Assembly: GCA_031291305.1 (NCBI GenBank)
Contig: JARLJH010000063.1
Span: 62,001-126,000, forward strand
Reading direction: 5' to 3'
Length of the DNA: 64,000 nucleotides
Source: Rhodoferax sp.
Lineage (GTDB): Bacteria; Pseudomonadota; Gammaproteobacteria; Burkholderiales; Burkholderiaceae_C
Positions 45,999-54,574 of this stretch are shown in pieces. Position 1 is the stretch's first letter. The number at the start of each line of letters is the position of its first letter. The notes beneath the pieces are model-generated. The model saw nothing but the letters and a program-made list of their open reading frames with translations, did not search any database and was not told the DNA's origin. Both the position numbers and the translations under genes were made by a program.

Positions 45999-46868
45999 TC
46001 AGTCTTTATTGAGAGGTTGCCAATATTTCTCTAGACCCCAGTCACGCATGACACCGTAGTCATCGTAGCTCACCGGAACAAACTGTCGGACGGGAATATT
46101 ACGCAGCATTTCCTTGCCTTGCGCAGTCGTACTCATGTCAAGCAGCGCCTGACGCACTTTTTCCTGGGCCGCTTTGGGAACACGTGGATGCGCTGCAACC
46201 GGATGAGACGGGCATGGGCGGGTCGTATAAATCACACGCAGCTGCGAGCGAATGGATTCATCCTGCTCCTGCAAGGTCTTTTCCACACCGCCTCCGGCTG
46301 CAGCCAGATCTTTGATCACGTGCAGGTAAACTGAGCTGTGCGTGGTGACATAGAGCGGTGTCACCGTCGTATGAAAAATATTTTGCAGGTCTGCGCGCAC
46401 CAGCAGCGATGCACCCAGTGCATTGGGCGATGGAAAAGCAACCGTTTTGCCGTTCAGGTCTTCTGGCTTACTGATTGCGCTGCCCTTGCGCGCCACAAGG
46501 ATGCCACGCACCGGGATATCGTCAGTGACGAGCGGAACATACCCCTGGGCATCATGTACCTGGATGAGATGATAGGGGTTGACGTAGACAAAATCGAATT
46601 TTCCTTGCGCAATCGCTTTCTCGAAGTCTTGTATCTTGAGTGCCGTGACCAGATTGAACTTGAGCCCAGTACGCGTCTCCAGATTATCGACAATGGGTTT
46701 CCAAGTTGCGTAGAGCTTGCGTTGCTCGAACTGGGGAACGACCCCAAAACTGTAAGTCTTGACCTCTGCGGCAAACGCCTGCTGTGGCTGACTCCCCGGA
46801 AAATAACCAAGGATTGGCGCAAGGAATACTGCGAATACTCTGACGCCCAGAATAAGTGCTCGTTTCAC
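45999..46868 (-). CDS. PhnD-like periplasmic phosphate/phosphonate-type binding protein
   Basis: A signal peptide (to AFAAEV, about residue 34) precedes a type 2 periplasmic binding fold of the PhnD/PtxB/PstS-like family, with FGVVPQFEQRKLYATWKPIV, GKFDFVYVNPYHLIQ and LNGKTVAFPSPNALGASLLV. The start is GTG 46868 with a strong AAGGAGG six bases upstream. No permease or ATPase genes are nearby. Instead it is immediately followed by a hybrid histidine kinase gene, so it probably delivers a ligand signal to that kinase rather than importing solute. The ligand is unknown. Confidence 0.88.
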   Translation of the reverse strand: MKRALILGVRVFAVFLAPILGYFPGSQPQQAFAAEVKTYSFGVVPQFEQRKLYATWKPIVDNLETRTGLKFNLVTALKIQDFEKAIAQGKFDFVYVNPYHLIQVHDAQGYVPLVTDDIPVRGILVARKGSAISKPEDLNGKTVAFPSPNALGASLLVRADLQNIFHTTVTPLYVTTHSSVYLHVIKDLAAAGGGVEKTLQEQDESIRSQLRVIYTTRPCPSHPVAAHPRVPKAAQEKVRQALLDMSTTAQGKEMLRNIPVRQFVPVSYDDYGVMRDWGLEKYWQPLNKD

Positions 46869-47094
46869 TTCTTCTTCCTCCTTTTGCGAATAGATCTATA
46901 TCTTTTCAACCAGGTAAAAGCAAAAGCCATGATCCGAAATACCGGGCTGCAAATTCGGCAACGCCACGTCAGTTTATGCGTATGTGCAGTATAGGCCTGC
47001 TCAAGTGAGTTATGAGTCTAATGCCGATCCTTGAGAGTCACCATGAAAGCGAACAAAGACTACTTCAGCCAGCTAGCGTCAGGCGCATGCCAAT

Positions 47095-48558
47095 CTATAG
47101 TTGCAGGCGTCGCTCCATCTGGCTCTCTTGGTAGTAGCGGCTTTTCTCCTCGTACATGGCGCGGTCAGCCCGGTGCAGCGTGGCCTCCAGTTGGTTACCG
47201 ACATGGCAGGTCGCGGCGCCGATGGCCATACTCAGCTTGTGACCAGAGTAGAACTGGTTGTTCAGCTCCAGAATGGATTGGATGCGCTCCATCACGGCTT
47301 GGGCGCCGCGCTCATCGGCCCCAGGCAGCAACATGGCAAATTCATCGCCTCCGGTCCGGGCGACGCAGGCATTCGGACTGTTGACCTTGCCCAGTACCTC
47401 ACCGGCGCGACGCAGTAATGCATCTCCAGCGACGTGGCCGTCTTCGTCGTTCACTCGTTTCAGGCCGTTGAGATCAATCACCAGCACGCTCAGTGGCCAA
47501 GGTCCCTTGCGCGACAGGCGGTTTAACTCGTCCATATAGAAGGCACGGTTGCGCAGCTGGGTCAGGGAATCGTGCTTGCCCAGGTATTCCAGATAGGCCT
47601 CGGCTTTTTTACGGGCGGTGATGTCCACCAGCGACACCAGCACCAGGTCCCAGTTGGCCAGATGGTCTGGTAGCACGGCGAATTGCATGTGGATGTTGAT
47701 CAGATCGCCGCTTAGCCGGTAGTTGACCACCTCGCGCATCAGCGTGGTCTTGCCCTGCCACAGCTCGATCAATTGCTCGGCAAACGAATCCTGCATTTCT
47801 CCCTGGAAGACGTCGCTCAGGCGGGCCAGCAACTCGGCCTTGTTCTGCGCGCCAAACATGGCAAGCGTCTGGTGATTCACATCAATGACGCGGATCTCCT
47901 GCATGCACCGCGACACAAATTCTGGATGCACATTGATGAAAGTGCGAAAGTCTTCAATGCCGCGCCTGCGCAGATCGTCCAGCAGCAGCTTGACCGCGCT
48001 GAAATCCTCAACCCACAGCGATACCGGGGAATAGTCAAACAGGTCGCGCGCATGCTGCTCGCTGGCCTTGAGCAAACGAGCGGTCTCCAGCTCGTGCGTG
48101 ATGTCTTCCAAGGACACCATGACGCGGGCCCAGGTATCTTCATGGCCCTGCAGTACGCGGGCCTGGACTTTCACGTCCAGCCGCCGCCCGTCCAGGCTGT
48201 AGTTCACCGTTTGCACAGAAAAACCCAGAGCGCCCTCCCACATGGGTAAAAGTTGCTCCACCAGCTTGCCCAGCATGTCACCTCGGAACACCCGGTCCAG
48301 GTTCGCTAGCAGCTCGTCCTGACTTCGCGCACCGAAAATCTCCAGGCTACGCGCGTTCACCTGCAGCACCTGCAAGCACGCAGCGCACTCTGAAAGGCTA
48401 TCCGGATGCGCCTGGACGTGCGCCTGCAGATCGGTCACACCCTGGCTGCGCCAGCGTTCAAACAGGCGCTTGAGCGCGCTGAAATCTTCCAACCACAAGG
48501 AAACAGGGGCCAACTCAAACAGTTGTGCGTAATCGGCCGGGAATGAGACATGGGACAC
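47095..48558 (-). CDS. Diguanylate cyclase with two tandem homologous sensor modules
   Basis: The 487-residue protein contains two consecutive copies of a PAS-like module of about 155 residues. Each starts near a PVSLWxEDFSA motif (APVSLWLEDFSALKRLFERW and SPVSLWVEDFSAVKLLLDDL) and contains VNxxxLxxFGA and ELLAxLxxVFxGxM. A GGDEF domain follows with an intact RTGGDEFAMLL active site, so it should make cyclic di-GMP. No transmembrane helix is seen, so sensing is cytoplasmic. The open frame begins at 48669, but GTG 48558 has a perfect GGAGG seven bases upstream and is clearly the start. A repeat copy lies just upstream. Confidence 0.9.
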   Translation of the reverse strand: MSHVSFPADYAQLFELAPVSLWLEDFSALKRLFERWRSQGVTDLQAHVQAHPDSLSECAACLQVLQVNARSLEIFGARSQDELLANLDRVFRGDMLGKLVEQLLPMWEGALGFSVQTVNYSLDGRRLDVKVQARVLQGHEDTWARVMVSLEDITHELETARLLKASEQHARDLFDYSPVSLWVEDFSAVKLLLDDLRRRGIEDFRTFINVHPEFVSRCMQEIRVIDVNHQTLAMFGAQNKAELLARLSDVFQGEMQDSFAEQLIELWQGKTTLMREVVNYRLSGDLINIHMQFAVLPDHLANWDLVLVSLVDITARKKAEAYLEYLGKHDSLTQLRNRAFYMDELNRLSRKGPWPLSVLVIDLNGLKRVNDEDGHVAGDALLRRAGEVLGKVNSPNACVARTGGDEFAMLLPGADERGAQAVMERIQSILELNNQFYSGHKLSMAIGAATCHVGNQLEATLHRADRAMYEEKSRYYQESQMERRLQL

Positions 48559-48690
48559 AGCAAAACCTCCTGACGGGTATTGTGCAGGGTCCCAACAACC
48601 CTGAACAAACTTTTGAACGAATCCAGCGCCCAGAACTGAATACGCAACGCTTTTCGCCGCCCCGGTCACAACACTGACTGAGTTCGAGGC

Positions 48691-48752
48691 AAAACAAAGC
48701 CCTAGCCCCTACAAAATATGCCAAGATAGCTATAACTACAATAGCATTCTGA
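48691..48752 (+). repeat. Palindromic repeat copy upstream of the diguanylate cyclase gene
   Basis: The copy reads AAAACAAAGCCCTAGCCCCT through AGATAGCTATAACTACAATAGC, in plus orientation. It lies in the 204-base gap between the hemerythrin-GGDEF-EAL gene (ends 48763) and the diguanylate cyclase (starts 48558), so it may end one transcript or lie in the leader of the next. Confidence 0.6.
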
Positions 48753-48762
48753 TGACCCTGTG

Positions 48763-51700
48763 TTAAAGCAAGCTAAAACCAGGAATCGGCCCTTCTGCGT
48801 CTGGCCTGGCTTGACGCATCATGCGCATCGCGTCATGCATTTGCTGGCTGTGGGCATCCATGTCAGCCAGAAGCTGGGCAACCTGTTCATGCGCCGCACC
48901 GGCACGGATGTGATCCAACAAGAGGTCGGCCTGCTGGTGCAGCCGCGCATGCACCGTGGTCACCGTGGCAAAACCGGCATGCTGCGCAAAACGCTGTTGT
49001 GTAGCCGGTTTGGTCAGCCATTGGCCAAACCGGCAGATCTGACCGGCAGCGGGCTCCACTGTGGTCTTTCCAGTAGCAAAGGCGTACAACTTGTGGAGAC
49101 AGGCTTGGTGTTCCACTTCCGCCAGCAAGATAGACATATCGCCTGGGCTCACGGCTTCGCTATGGGCCCAGCTGTCGGGCGCGTGCCACTGCGCCAGCCA
49201 ATGCGCCACCTCAGCACTCGGCATGGGGCGGGCAATGGCGTAGCCCTGGCCATATTCACAACCAAATTCAATCAGCATTTGGCCAAGTGCTTCGGTTTCC
49301 ACCCCTTCGGCCAGAGGACGACGGTCAAAGTTGTGCGCCAGCCCCAACACGCTGTAAACGATGGCTGCATGTTCAGCATCGTCTTGCATACCCCGCACAA
49401 AACTCTGATCAATCTTGATGGTGTGGGCTGCCAGCTGTTTCAGGAAGGTCAGCGACGAGTAACCGGTGCCAAAGTCGTCCAGTGCACATTCAATACCCAG
49501 CGCTTGCAGCCGACCAATCAGGGCCGACACATGGGGCATGTTCTCCAGCGCGCCGGTTTCCAGAATCTCCAGTTCGAGCTGGCTCGGTGACACCGTGGGT
49601 TGCTGGCGCAACTGGCCTTGCAGCCGCTCTACAAAATCGGGGTCATGCAACTGCATGCCATCGATGTTGACGCTGACCACCGTTCGGATGCCTTGGGTCT
49701 GCCACTGGGCGAGTTGAGCCAAAGCGGTCTCGATCACCCAGTTGCCCAGCGTGATGGCCAAAGGATGGCGCTCCAGCAAGGGAATGAACAAACCCGGCGG
49801 CACCAGCCCGCGCTCTGGTTGTTGCCAGCGGATCAAGGCCTCAAAACCGATCACCTCGCCGCTCTTGAGATGCACTTTGGGCTGGTAAAACAGCACAAAC
49901 TCCTGGTTCACTAGCGCTCGGCGGATTTCACCCAGGCGTAAAAACTGCTCGCGCGTGGTTTCGTCCTTGACCGGGTCAAACACCCGGAAGCAGTTTTTTC
50001 CCGCCAGTTTGGCCTGGTACATGGCTTGGTCGGACTGTCGCAACAACTGTTCGGCATCCACCTTGTCGTTTTGCGGGTAGAGCGTGACCCCGATGCTGGC
50101 GGTAACGCTCAGGCTCAACCCGTCGAGTTCAAGTGGTTGGGCGACCGCCGTGAGCAGGCGGCTGGCCTGCACGACGTGGGCATCGGTCTGATCCAACCCG
50201 CCCAGAAGTACAGCAAACTCATCACCCCCAATGTGGGCCAGGTACTGGCTGTCAAGCAGGCCCCCCACCAATCTGCGACCAAGTTCCACAATCAACTGGT
50301 TACCCAACTCCTGGCCATGGACATCGTTGATGGCAGCAAAACCATCCAGATCCAGGTAGGCCACACCCAGATGTTTATGCGGTGCGGCGCAGCGGCACAT
50401 GGCCAGGGCCAGCGTTTCGACAAACAGCTTGCGGTTAGGCAGGCCCGTCAGGGCATCGTGCTGGGTGAGGTATTTGAGCTGCGCCTGATGCGCCTTGTGT
50501 TCACTGATGTCGATGATGATGCCCGCAACCAGCCGGGGCTGGCCTGTGGCATCGCGTTGTGTCACACGCCCCAGGCAGCGGCACCAGACCCAGTGGCCGT
50601 CCTGATGCGGCAGGCGCATTTCAGCTTCAAAACGTGGCGACTCACCGCACATGTGTTGGGTGATCGACTGCTGCACACGCACCCGGTCTTCGGGGTGAAT
50701 GGATGCGACGTATTCGTCATAGCCTCTTTCACGCACCTTGTCCTGCTCATACCCCAACATGATGGCTGTGCGTTCGTTGAACAGAATCAGGCCAGCGGTG
50801 AAGTCTACCTCCCAGGTGCCCGCCTGGGCCGCTTCGATGGCGTTTTGCAGGCGCAGTCGCTCCACCTCCAATGCAGCTTCCGCGGCTCTGCGCTCAGTGA
50901 TGTTGTGGCTGATGCCCAAGACTCCGAGCAACTGCCCATCCGGGGTGCGCATCGGTACCTTGGTGGTTTCCATCAGTGCGCCCTGACCGCTGTCGGCAAA
51001 GGTGAGCCATTCTTCATTCACCGTTGGGCCGCCGACGGTCATGGCGGCGCGGTCATTCTCGCGAAAGGAATCAGCCAGTTCCTGCGGCACAAAATCGTAA
51101 TCTGTCTTGCCTACGATAAAGGCCTCTGGCACTCCATACAAACGCTCAAAGGCCGGGTTGCAGGACAGGAAGACGCCATTGACATCCTTGAGCCAGATCA
51201 AATCCGGGATGGTGTTGACCAGCGTGCGCAGGTGCAACTCGCTGGCCTGCATAGTCGCTTTGGCGGCTATGCGTTCGGTCACATCGGTATAGAGCGACAT
51301 CGCGCTGACCTGTCCTTCAAACTCGATCGCTATCCTCTCAACGTAGCAGATGAATTGCGTGCCATTTTTACGAACGAGAGGCAACTCCAGCCCGACTTTT
51401 CTATTGTCGACAGTCAGACTTGGAAATTTGGCTTGCAGGACGACCAAGTCTTCAGGCCGATGAATGTCCTTTACTGGTAGCTTCAGCAACTCATCCTGGC
51501 TGTAGCCCAGCATCTGACAAAACCAGGGGTTGACGAAGATAAAGCGGTGGGTCGTGTTGTCCACCACAGCCAGTCCAGCCGGCAGGTTGTCGATCAGCGT
51601 GCTCAGATTTCTTTCCAGAGTTGAGCCACTTGCTTGTGCCTGAGCGCTGCGACTCAACAGGAGACGCCAGCGCCCCTCGTTGCTGCGCAGGGCTTCTTCG

Positions 51701-52140
51701 GCGCGCTGGTGAGCGGCCTCCAGACCCAAGCCGTCCTGCAAAGCCAGCACCACCAAAGCCATCCGTTTGTCCTTATCCAGGATGTGGTGAGCCAGCCATT
51801 GGGTCAAAAAAGGAAAAAGATCGCACAACACGGCCTGGAGAGGTCGATCGCCAGAACGCAGCTCGGTGATATGGGCAAAAAACCGTTGGTGATTCTGCAC
51901 GTGCTCATCCAGCCAGGCATCACCGCTCAGATGGGTTTGCCAGATGCCTTCTTCGCTGCGAAAGTGGTAGTCGGCATAGTCGGACAGTTCGCCCAAAATG
52001 GCGTTGGTTTCATGCTCCGAGGCACCCTCTATGTATTGCTGTACCAGGCGGTTCAGCAAACCGACCAGCATGTGATGTTGCTCGTCAATCAGCGTTATGC
52101 CTGTCTCAAGATGGGGGCCCCAGGGGAAAATTTCAAACAT
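48763..52140 (-). CDS. Hemerythrin-PAS(3)-GGDEF-EAL-CZB multidomain c-di-GMP protein
   Basis: This is an 1125-residue cytoplasmic protein. Domains in order: a bacteriohemerythrin domain (about 1-135; iron ligands suggested by LIDEQHH, YHFRSEE, EHVQNH and AHHILDKD), three PAS domains (about 180-545), GGDEF with intact IGGDEFAVLL, EAL with catalytic residues present (GFEALIRW, LDDFGTGYSS, EGVETEA, GQGYAIARPM), and a C-terminal zinc-binding CZB-like domain (CRFGQWL with flanking histidines). It probably senses oxygen or redox state through the diiron site and adjusts cyclic di-GMP. ATG 52140 is chosen over TTG 52155. Confidence 0.9.
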   Translation of the reverse strand: MFEIFPWGPHLETGITLIDEQHHMLVGLLNRLVQQYIEGASEHETNAILGELSDYADYHFRSEEGIWQTHLSGDAWLDEHVQNHQRFFAHITELRSGDRPLQAVLCDLFPFLTQWLAHHILDKDKRMALVVLALQDGLGLEAAHQRAEEALRSNEGRWRLLLSRSAQAQASGSTLERNLSTLIDNLPAGLAVVDNTTHRFIFVNPWFCQMLGYSQDELLKLPVKDIHRPEDLVVLQAKFPSLTVDNRKVGLELPLVRKNGTQFICYVERIAIEFEGQVSAMSLYTDVTERIAAKATMQASELHLRTLVNTIPDLIWLKDVNGVFLSCNPAFERLYGVPEAFIVGKTDYDFVPQELADSFRENDRAAMTVGGPTVNEEWLTFADSGQGALMETTKVPMRTPDGQLLGVLGISHNITERRAAEAALEVERLRLQNAIEAAQAGTWEVDFTAGLILFNERTAIMLGYEQDKVRERGYDEYVASIHPEDRVRVQQSITQHMCGESPRFEAEMRLPHQDGHWVWCRCLGRVTQRDATGQPRLVAGIIIDISEHKAHQAQLKYLTQHDALTGLPNRKLFVETLALAMCRCAAPHKHLGVAYLDLDGFAAINDVHGQELGNQLIVELGRRLVGGLLDSQYLAHIGGDEFAVLLGGLDQTDAHVVQASRLLTAVAQPLELDGLSLSVTASIGVTLYPQNDKVDAEQLLRQSDQAMYQAKLAGKNCFRVFDPVKDETTREQFLRLGEIRRALVNQEFVLFYQPKVHLKSGEVIGFEALIRWQQPERGLVPPGLFIPLLERHPLAITLGNWVIETALAQLAQWQTQGIRTVVSVNIDGMQLHDPDFVERLQGQLRQQPTVSPSQLELEILETGALENMPHVSALIGRLQALGIECALDDFGTGYSSLTFLKQLAAHTIKIDQSFVRGMQDDAEHAAIVYSVLGLAHNFDRRPLAEGVETEALGQMLIEFGCEYGQGYAIARPMPSAEVAHWLAQWHAPDSWAHSEAVSPGDMSILLAEVEHQACLHKLYAFATGKTTVEPAAGQICRFGQWLTKPATQQRFAQHAGFATVTTVHARLHQQADLLLDHIRAGAAHEQVAQLLADMDAHSQQMHDAMRMMRQARPDAEGPIPGFSLL

Positions 52141-52496
52141 GGTGTTGCTGATCAAGGGACGCTGGCCAAAGCGCGGGGTTCATCTCGTGTGTTGGGGATC
52201 TCAATGAAGGCTGGCACCGCAGTGGAATATTACACGACGGCTGTGTTTTGATGACAAGGCGCGGCCTGGTTCGCGGCACCAGATTTGGGATGCGGTGCTA
52301 GGCGCGAATCCCGCCGTTTAGCTTTGCTCAACAAGCGATTTGCAACGACGCAATGCGCCCAAAGATCGGCAGGGAAAAGTACAACTTATCGCTTTGCAAG
52401 CCATACAGCATTTGATGCATTCCATATCGCTTAAGCAGACAGCACAAAGCCCGAACCGTTACCAGTTCGGGCTTTGTGTCAGGATGCAGCCTTGAA
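52141..52496. other. Intergenic region upstream of the c-di-GMP protein and downstream of lpd
   Basis: These 356 bases hold no supported gene. The right part contains a strong inverted repeat that I annotate separately as a terminator. The left part must contain the promoter of the hemerythrin-GGDEF-EAL gene; no clear boxes or ribosome site are visible before ATG 52140. No copy of the palindromic repeat is present. Confidence 0.5.
52443..52478 (-). terminator. Intrinsic terminator after lpd (perfect 14-bp stem)
   Basis: Arms CACAAAGCCCGAAC and GTTCGGGCTTTGTG (52443-52456 and 52465-52478) form a perfect 14-base stem around an eight-base loop, 18 bases after the lpd stop codon. The AAAGC...GCTTT ends provide short A and U tracts on either strand, so it may work in both directions. 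Only minus-strand transcription from the aceE-aceF-lpd operon is expected to reach it. Confidence 0.75.
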
Positions 52497-54359
52497 CTAC
52501 TTGCGCGTCGGCGGCACATCCGTGCAACTGCCATGCGCAATCTCCGCCGCCATGCCAATCGATTCACCCAGCGTCGGGTGCGGGTGGATGGTCTTGCCGA
52601 TGTCCACCGCATCCGCGCCCATCTCAATCGCCAGCGCCACTTCACCAATCATGTCACCCACATGCGTGCCGACCATGCCACCGCCCAGAATCTTGCCGTG
52701 GCCGTGGGCTTCGGGGGAATCATCAAACAAGAGCTTGGTGACACCTTCGTCGCGGCCATTGGCGATGGCGCGGCCGGAGGCGGCCCAGGGGAACAGGCCC
52801 TTTTTGACCTTGATGCCTTGGGCTTTGGCCTGGTCTTCTGTGAGGCCCACCCAGGCGACTTCGGGGTCGGTGTAGGCCACGCTGGGGATGACGCGGGCGT
52901 TGAAGGCTGCTGCGGCCAACTCCTTGTTGCCTTGGAGTTCACCGGCGATGACTTCGGCGGCCACATGCGCCTCGTGCACCGCCTTGTGCGCCAGCATGGG
53001 CTGGCCGACGATGTCGCCGATGGCGAAGATGTGGGGCACGTTGGTGCGCATCTGGATGTCGACGTTGATGAAGCCTCGGTCGGTGACGACCACGCCAGCC
53101 TTGTCGGCGGCGATTTTTTTGCCGTTGGGCGTGCGGCCGACGGCTTGCAGCACCAGGTCGTAAGTTTGCGGCTCGGGCACTTTCACGCCCTCCTCTGCCG
53201 GGGCAAATGTGACCTTGATACCTTCTGGAGTTGCCTCGGCAGCAACAGTTTTTGTTTTCAACATGATGTTGTCAAACCGTGGCGCGTTCATCTTCTGCCA
53301 GATCTTGACCAGGTCACGGTCGGCACCTTGCATCAGGCCGTCGAGCATTTCGACCACATCCAGGCGTGCGCCGAGCGTGCTGTAAACCGTGCCCATTTCC
53401 AGGCCGATGATGCCGCCGCCCAGGATCAGCATGCGCTTGGGGACTTCTTTCAGCGCCAAGGCGCCAGTGCTGTCCACCACGCGCGGATCGTTGGGCATGA
53501 AGGGCAGGCGCACGGCTTGGCTACCGGCGGCGATGATGGCGCGCTTGAAAGCAATGACCTTCTTGCTGCCGGTTTTCTCTTGCGCCGTACCGCTGGTTTC
53601 TTCGACTTCCACGTGGTTGGCCCCGACAAACGCACCGTAGCCGCGCACGATGGTGACCTTGCGCATCTTGGCCATGGCGGCCAGGCCGCCGGTGAGTTTG
53701 CTAATGACTTTTTCTTTGTGACCGCGTAGTTTGTCGACGTTGACCACCGGTTTGCCAAAGTCCACGCCCAGGTCGCCCAGGTGGGCCACTTCGTCCATGA
53801 CGGCGGCCACGTGCAGCAGTGCTTTGCTGGGGATGCAGCCGACGTTCAGGCAGACACCGCCGAGCGTGGCGTAGCGTTCAACGACGACGACCTTGAGGCC
53901 GAGATCGGCGGCGCGGAAGGCTGCCGAGTAGCCGCCGGGGCCACCGCCCAAGACCAGCACATCGCAGTCCAGATCAGCCGCGCCACCGAAACTGGCGGCA
54001 TTGGGGACTGGTGCCGTAGCGGGTGTTGCTGCGGATTGTGTAGCTACCTGTGCAGTTTTCAAGGGGGCTAGAGGCTGATTTTCCTTGGTAGACGGTGCAG
54101 TTACGGGCTGTGCCGCATCACCCGCAGCCTCCAGCACCAGCAGCAGCGTGCCTTCGGAAACTTTGTCGCCAATATTGATCTTGAGTTCTTTCACCACGCC
54201 GCCGTGGCTGGAGGGGATTTCCATCGAGGCTTTGTCGCTCTCGACGGTGATCAGGCTTTGGTCAGCTTTGATGGTGTCGCCGGGTTTGACCAGCAGCTCG
54301 ATCACGGTAACTTCGGCGAAGTCGCCGATGTCGGGGACTTTGATGTCGATAAGTGCCAT
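52497..54359 (-). CDS. lpd: Dihydrolipoyl dehydrogenase (E3 of pyruvate dehydrogenase) with N-terminal lipoyl domain
   Basis: This 620-residue E3 begins with a lipoyl domain (about 1-80; lipoylated Lys in VESDKASMEIPSS), then a linker (about 82-128) and the flavoprotein part with LVLGGGPGGYSAAFRAADLG, the redox disulfide GGVCLNVGCIPSKALL, GGGIIGLEMGTVYS and the active-site HPHPTLGES. The lipoyl-E3 fusion is characteristic of the betaproteobacterial pyruvate dehydrogenase. The linker includes an in-frame copy of the palindromic repeat (residues about 93-112, ENQPLAPLKTAQVATQSAA). The gene is 215 bases downstream of aceF, separated by a large palindrome. Confidence 0.95.
   Translation of the reverse strand: MALIDIKVPDIGDFAEVTVIELLVKPGDTIKADQSLITVESDKASMEIPSSHGGVVKELKINIGDKVSEGTLLLVLEAAGDAAQPVTAPSTKENQPLAPLKTAQVATQSAATPATAPVPNAASFGGAADLDCDVLVLGGGPGGYSAAFRAADLGLKVVVVERYATLGGVCLNVGCIPSKALLHVAAVMDEVAHLGDLGVDFGKPVVNVDKLRGHKEKVISKLTGGLAAMAKMRKVTIVRGYGAFVGANHVEVEETSGTAQEKTGSKKVIAFKRAIIAAGSQAVRLPFMPNDPRVVDSTGALALKEVPKRMLILGGGIIGLEMGTVYSTLGARLDVVEMLDGLMQGADRDLVKIWQKMNAPRFDNIMLKTKTVAAEATPEGIKVTFAPAEEGVKVPEPQTYDLVLQAVGRTPNGKKIAADKAGVVVTDRGFINVDIQMRTNVPHIFAIGDIVGQPMLAHKAVHEAHVAAEVIAGELQGNKELAAAAFNARVIPSVAYTDPEVAWVGLTEDQAKAQGIKVKKGLFPWAASGRAIANGRDEGVTKLLFDDSPEAHGHGKILGGGMVGTHVGDMIGEVALAIEMGADAVDIGKTIHPHPTLGESIGMAAEIAHGSCTDVPPTRK
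54025..54082 (-). repeat. In-frame palindromic repeat copy inside the lpd linker
   Basis: The DNA encoding residues about 93-112 of the E3 protein matches the intergenic repeat family. The coding strand reads AATCAGCCTCTAGCCCCC at its start and then ACAGGTAGCTAC. It encodes ENQPLAPLKTAQVATQSAA, similar to the peptides from the three copies in aceF. It is in the same orientation as those and keeps the reading frame. Confidence 0.75.
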
Positions 54360-54397
54360 GTTGTTCTTTCGGTTAACTTGGAATAACTGTGCGTGAT

Positions 54398-54519
54398 GCG
54401 GGTGCTGTCTGATTTCACCCGCAGCGTGCGCTGGGTGTCTGACGCAGCGGAATCAAGGAGGAGGTTTGGGCCAAGCCCAAACCGGGGGACATCCGCGGAG
54501 TCAGACACCCAGCGCACGC
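54398..54519. repeat. Nested large palindrome between aceF and lpd
   Basis: The outer arms 54424-54451 and 54492-54519 match at 26 of 28 positions, including a perfect 20-base core (GCGTGCGCTGGGTGTCTGAC and its complement). The loop contains a second hairpin with nine-base arms GGTTTGGGC/GCCCAAACC (54463-54483) around CAA. A third hairpin, GCGGGTG/CACCCGC (54398-54422), lies next to it. None has a T-run, so this is not a standard terminator. It may be a small non-autonomous mobile element, or an mRNA structure that stabilises or processes the aceEF-lpd transcript. Confidence 0.8.
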
Positions 54520-54574
54520 CGCTAATCGTTGTCGGGGCGATTTCATAGGTTGAGGTCGCGGTTAGCCGAAATTT

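Noticed and set aside
52476-53729. 417-residue plus-strand frame opposite lpd
   Set aside because: Shadow frame; strongly His/Asp/Gly-rich, no family resemblance.
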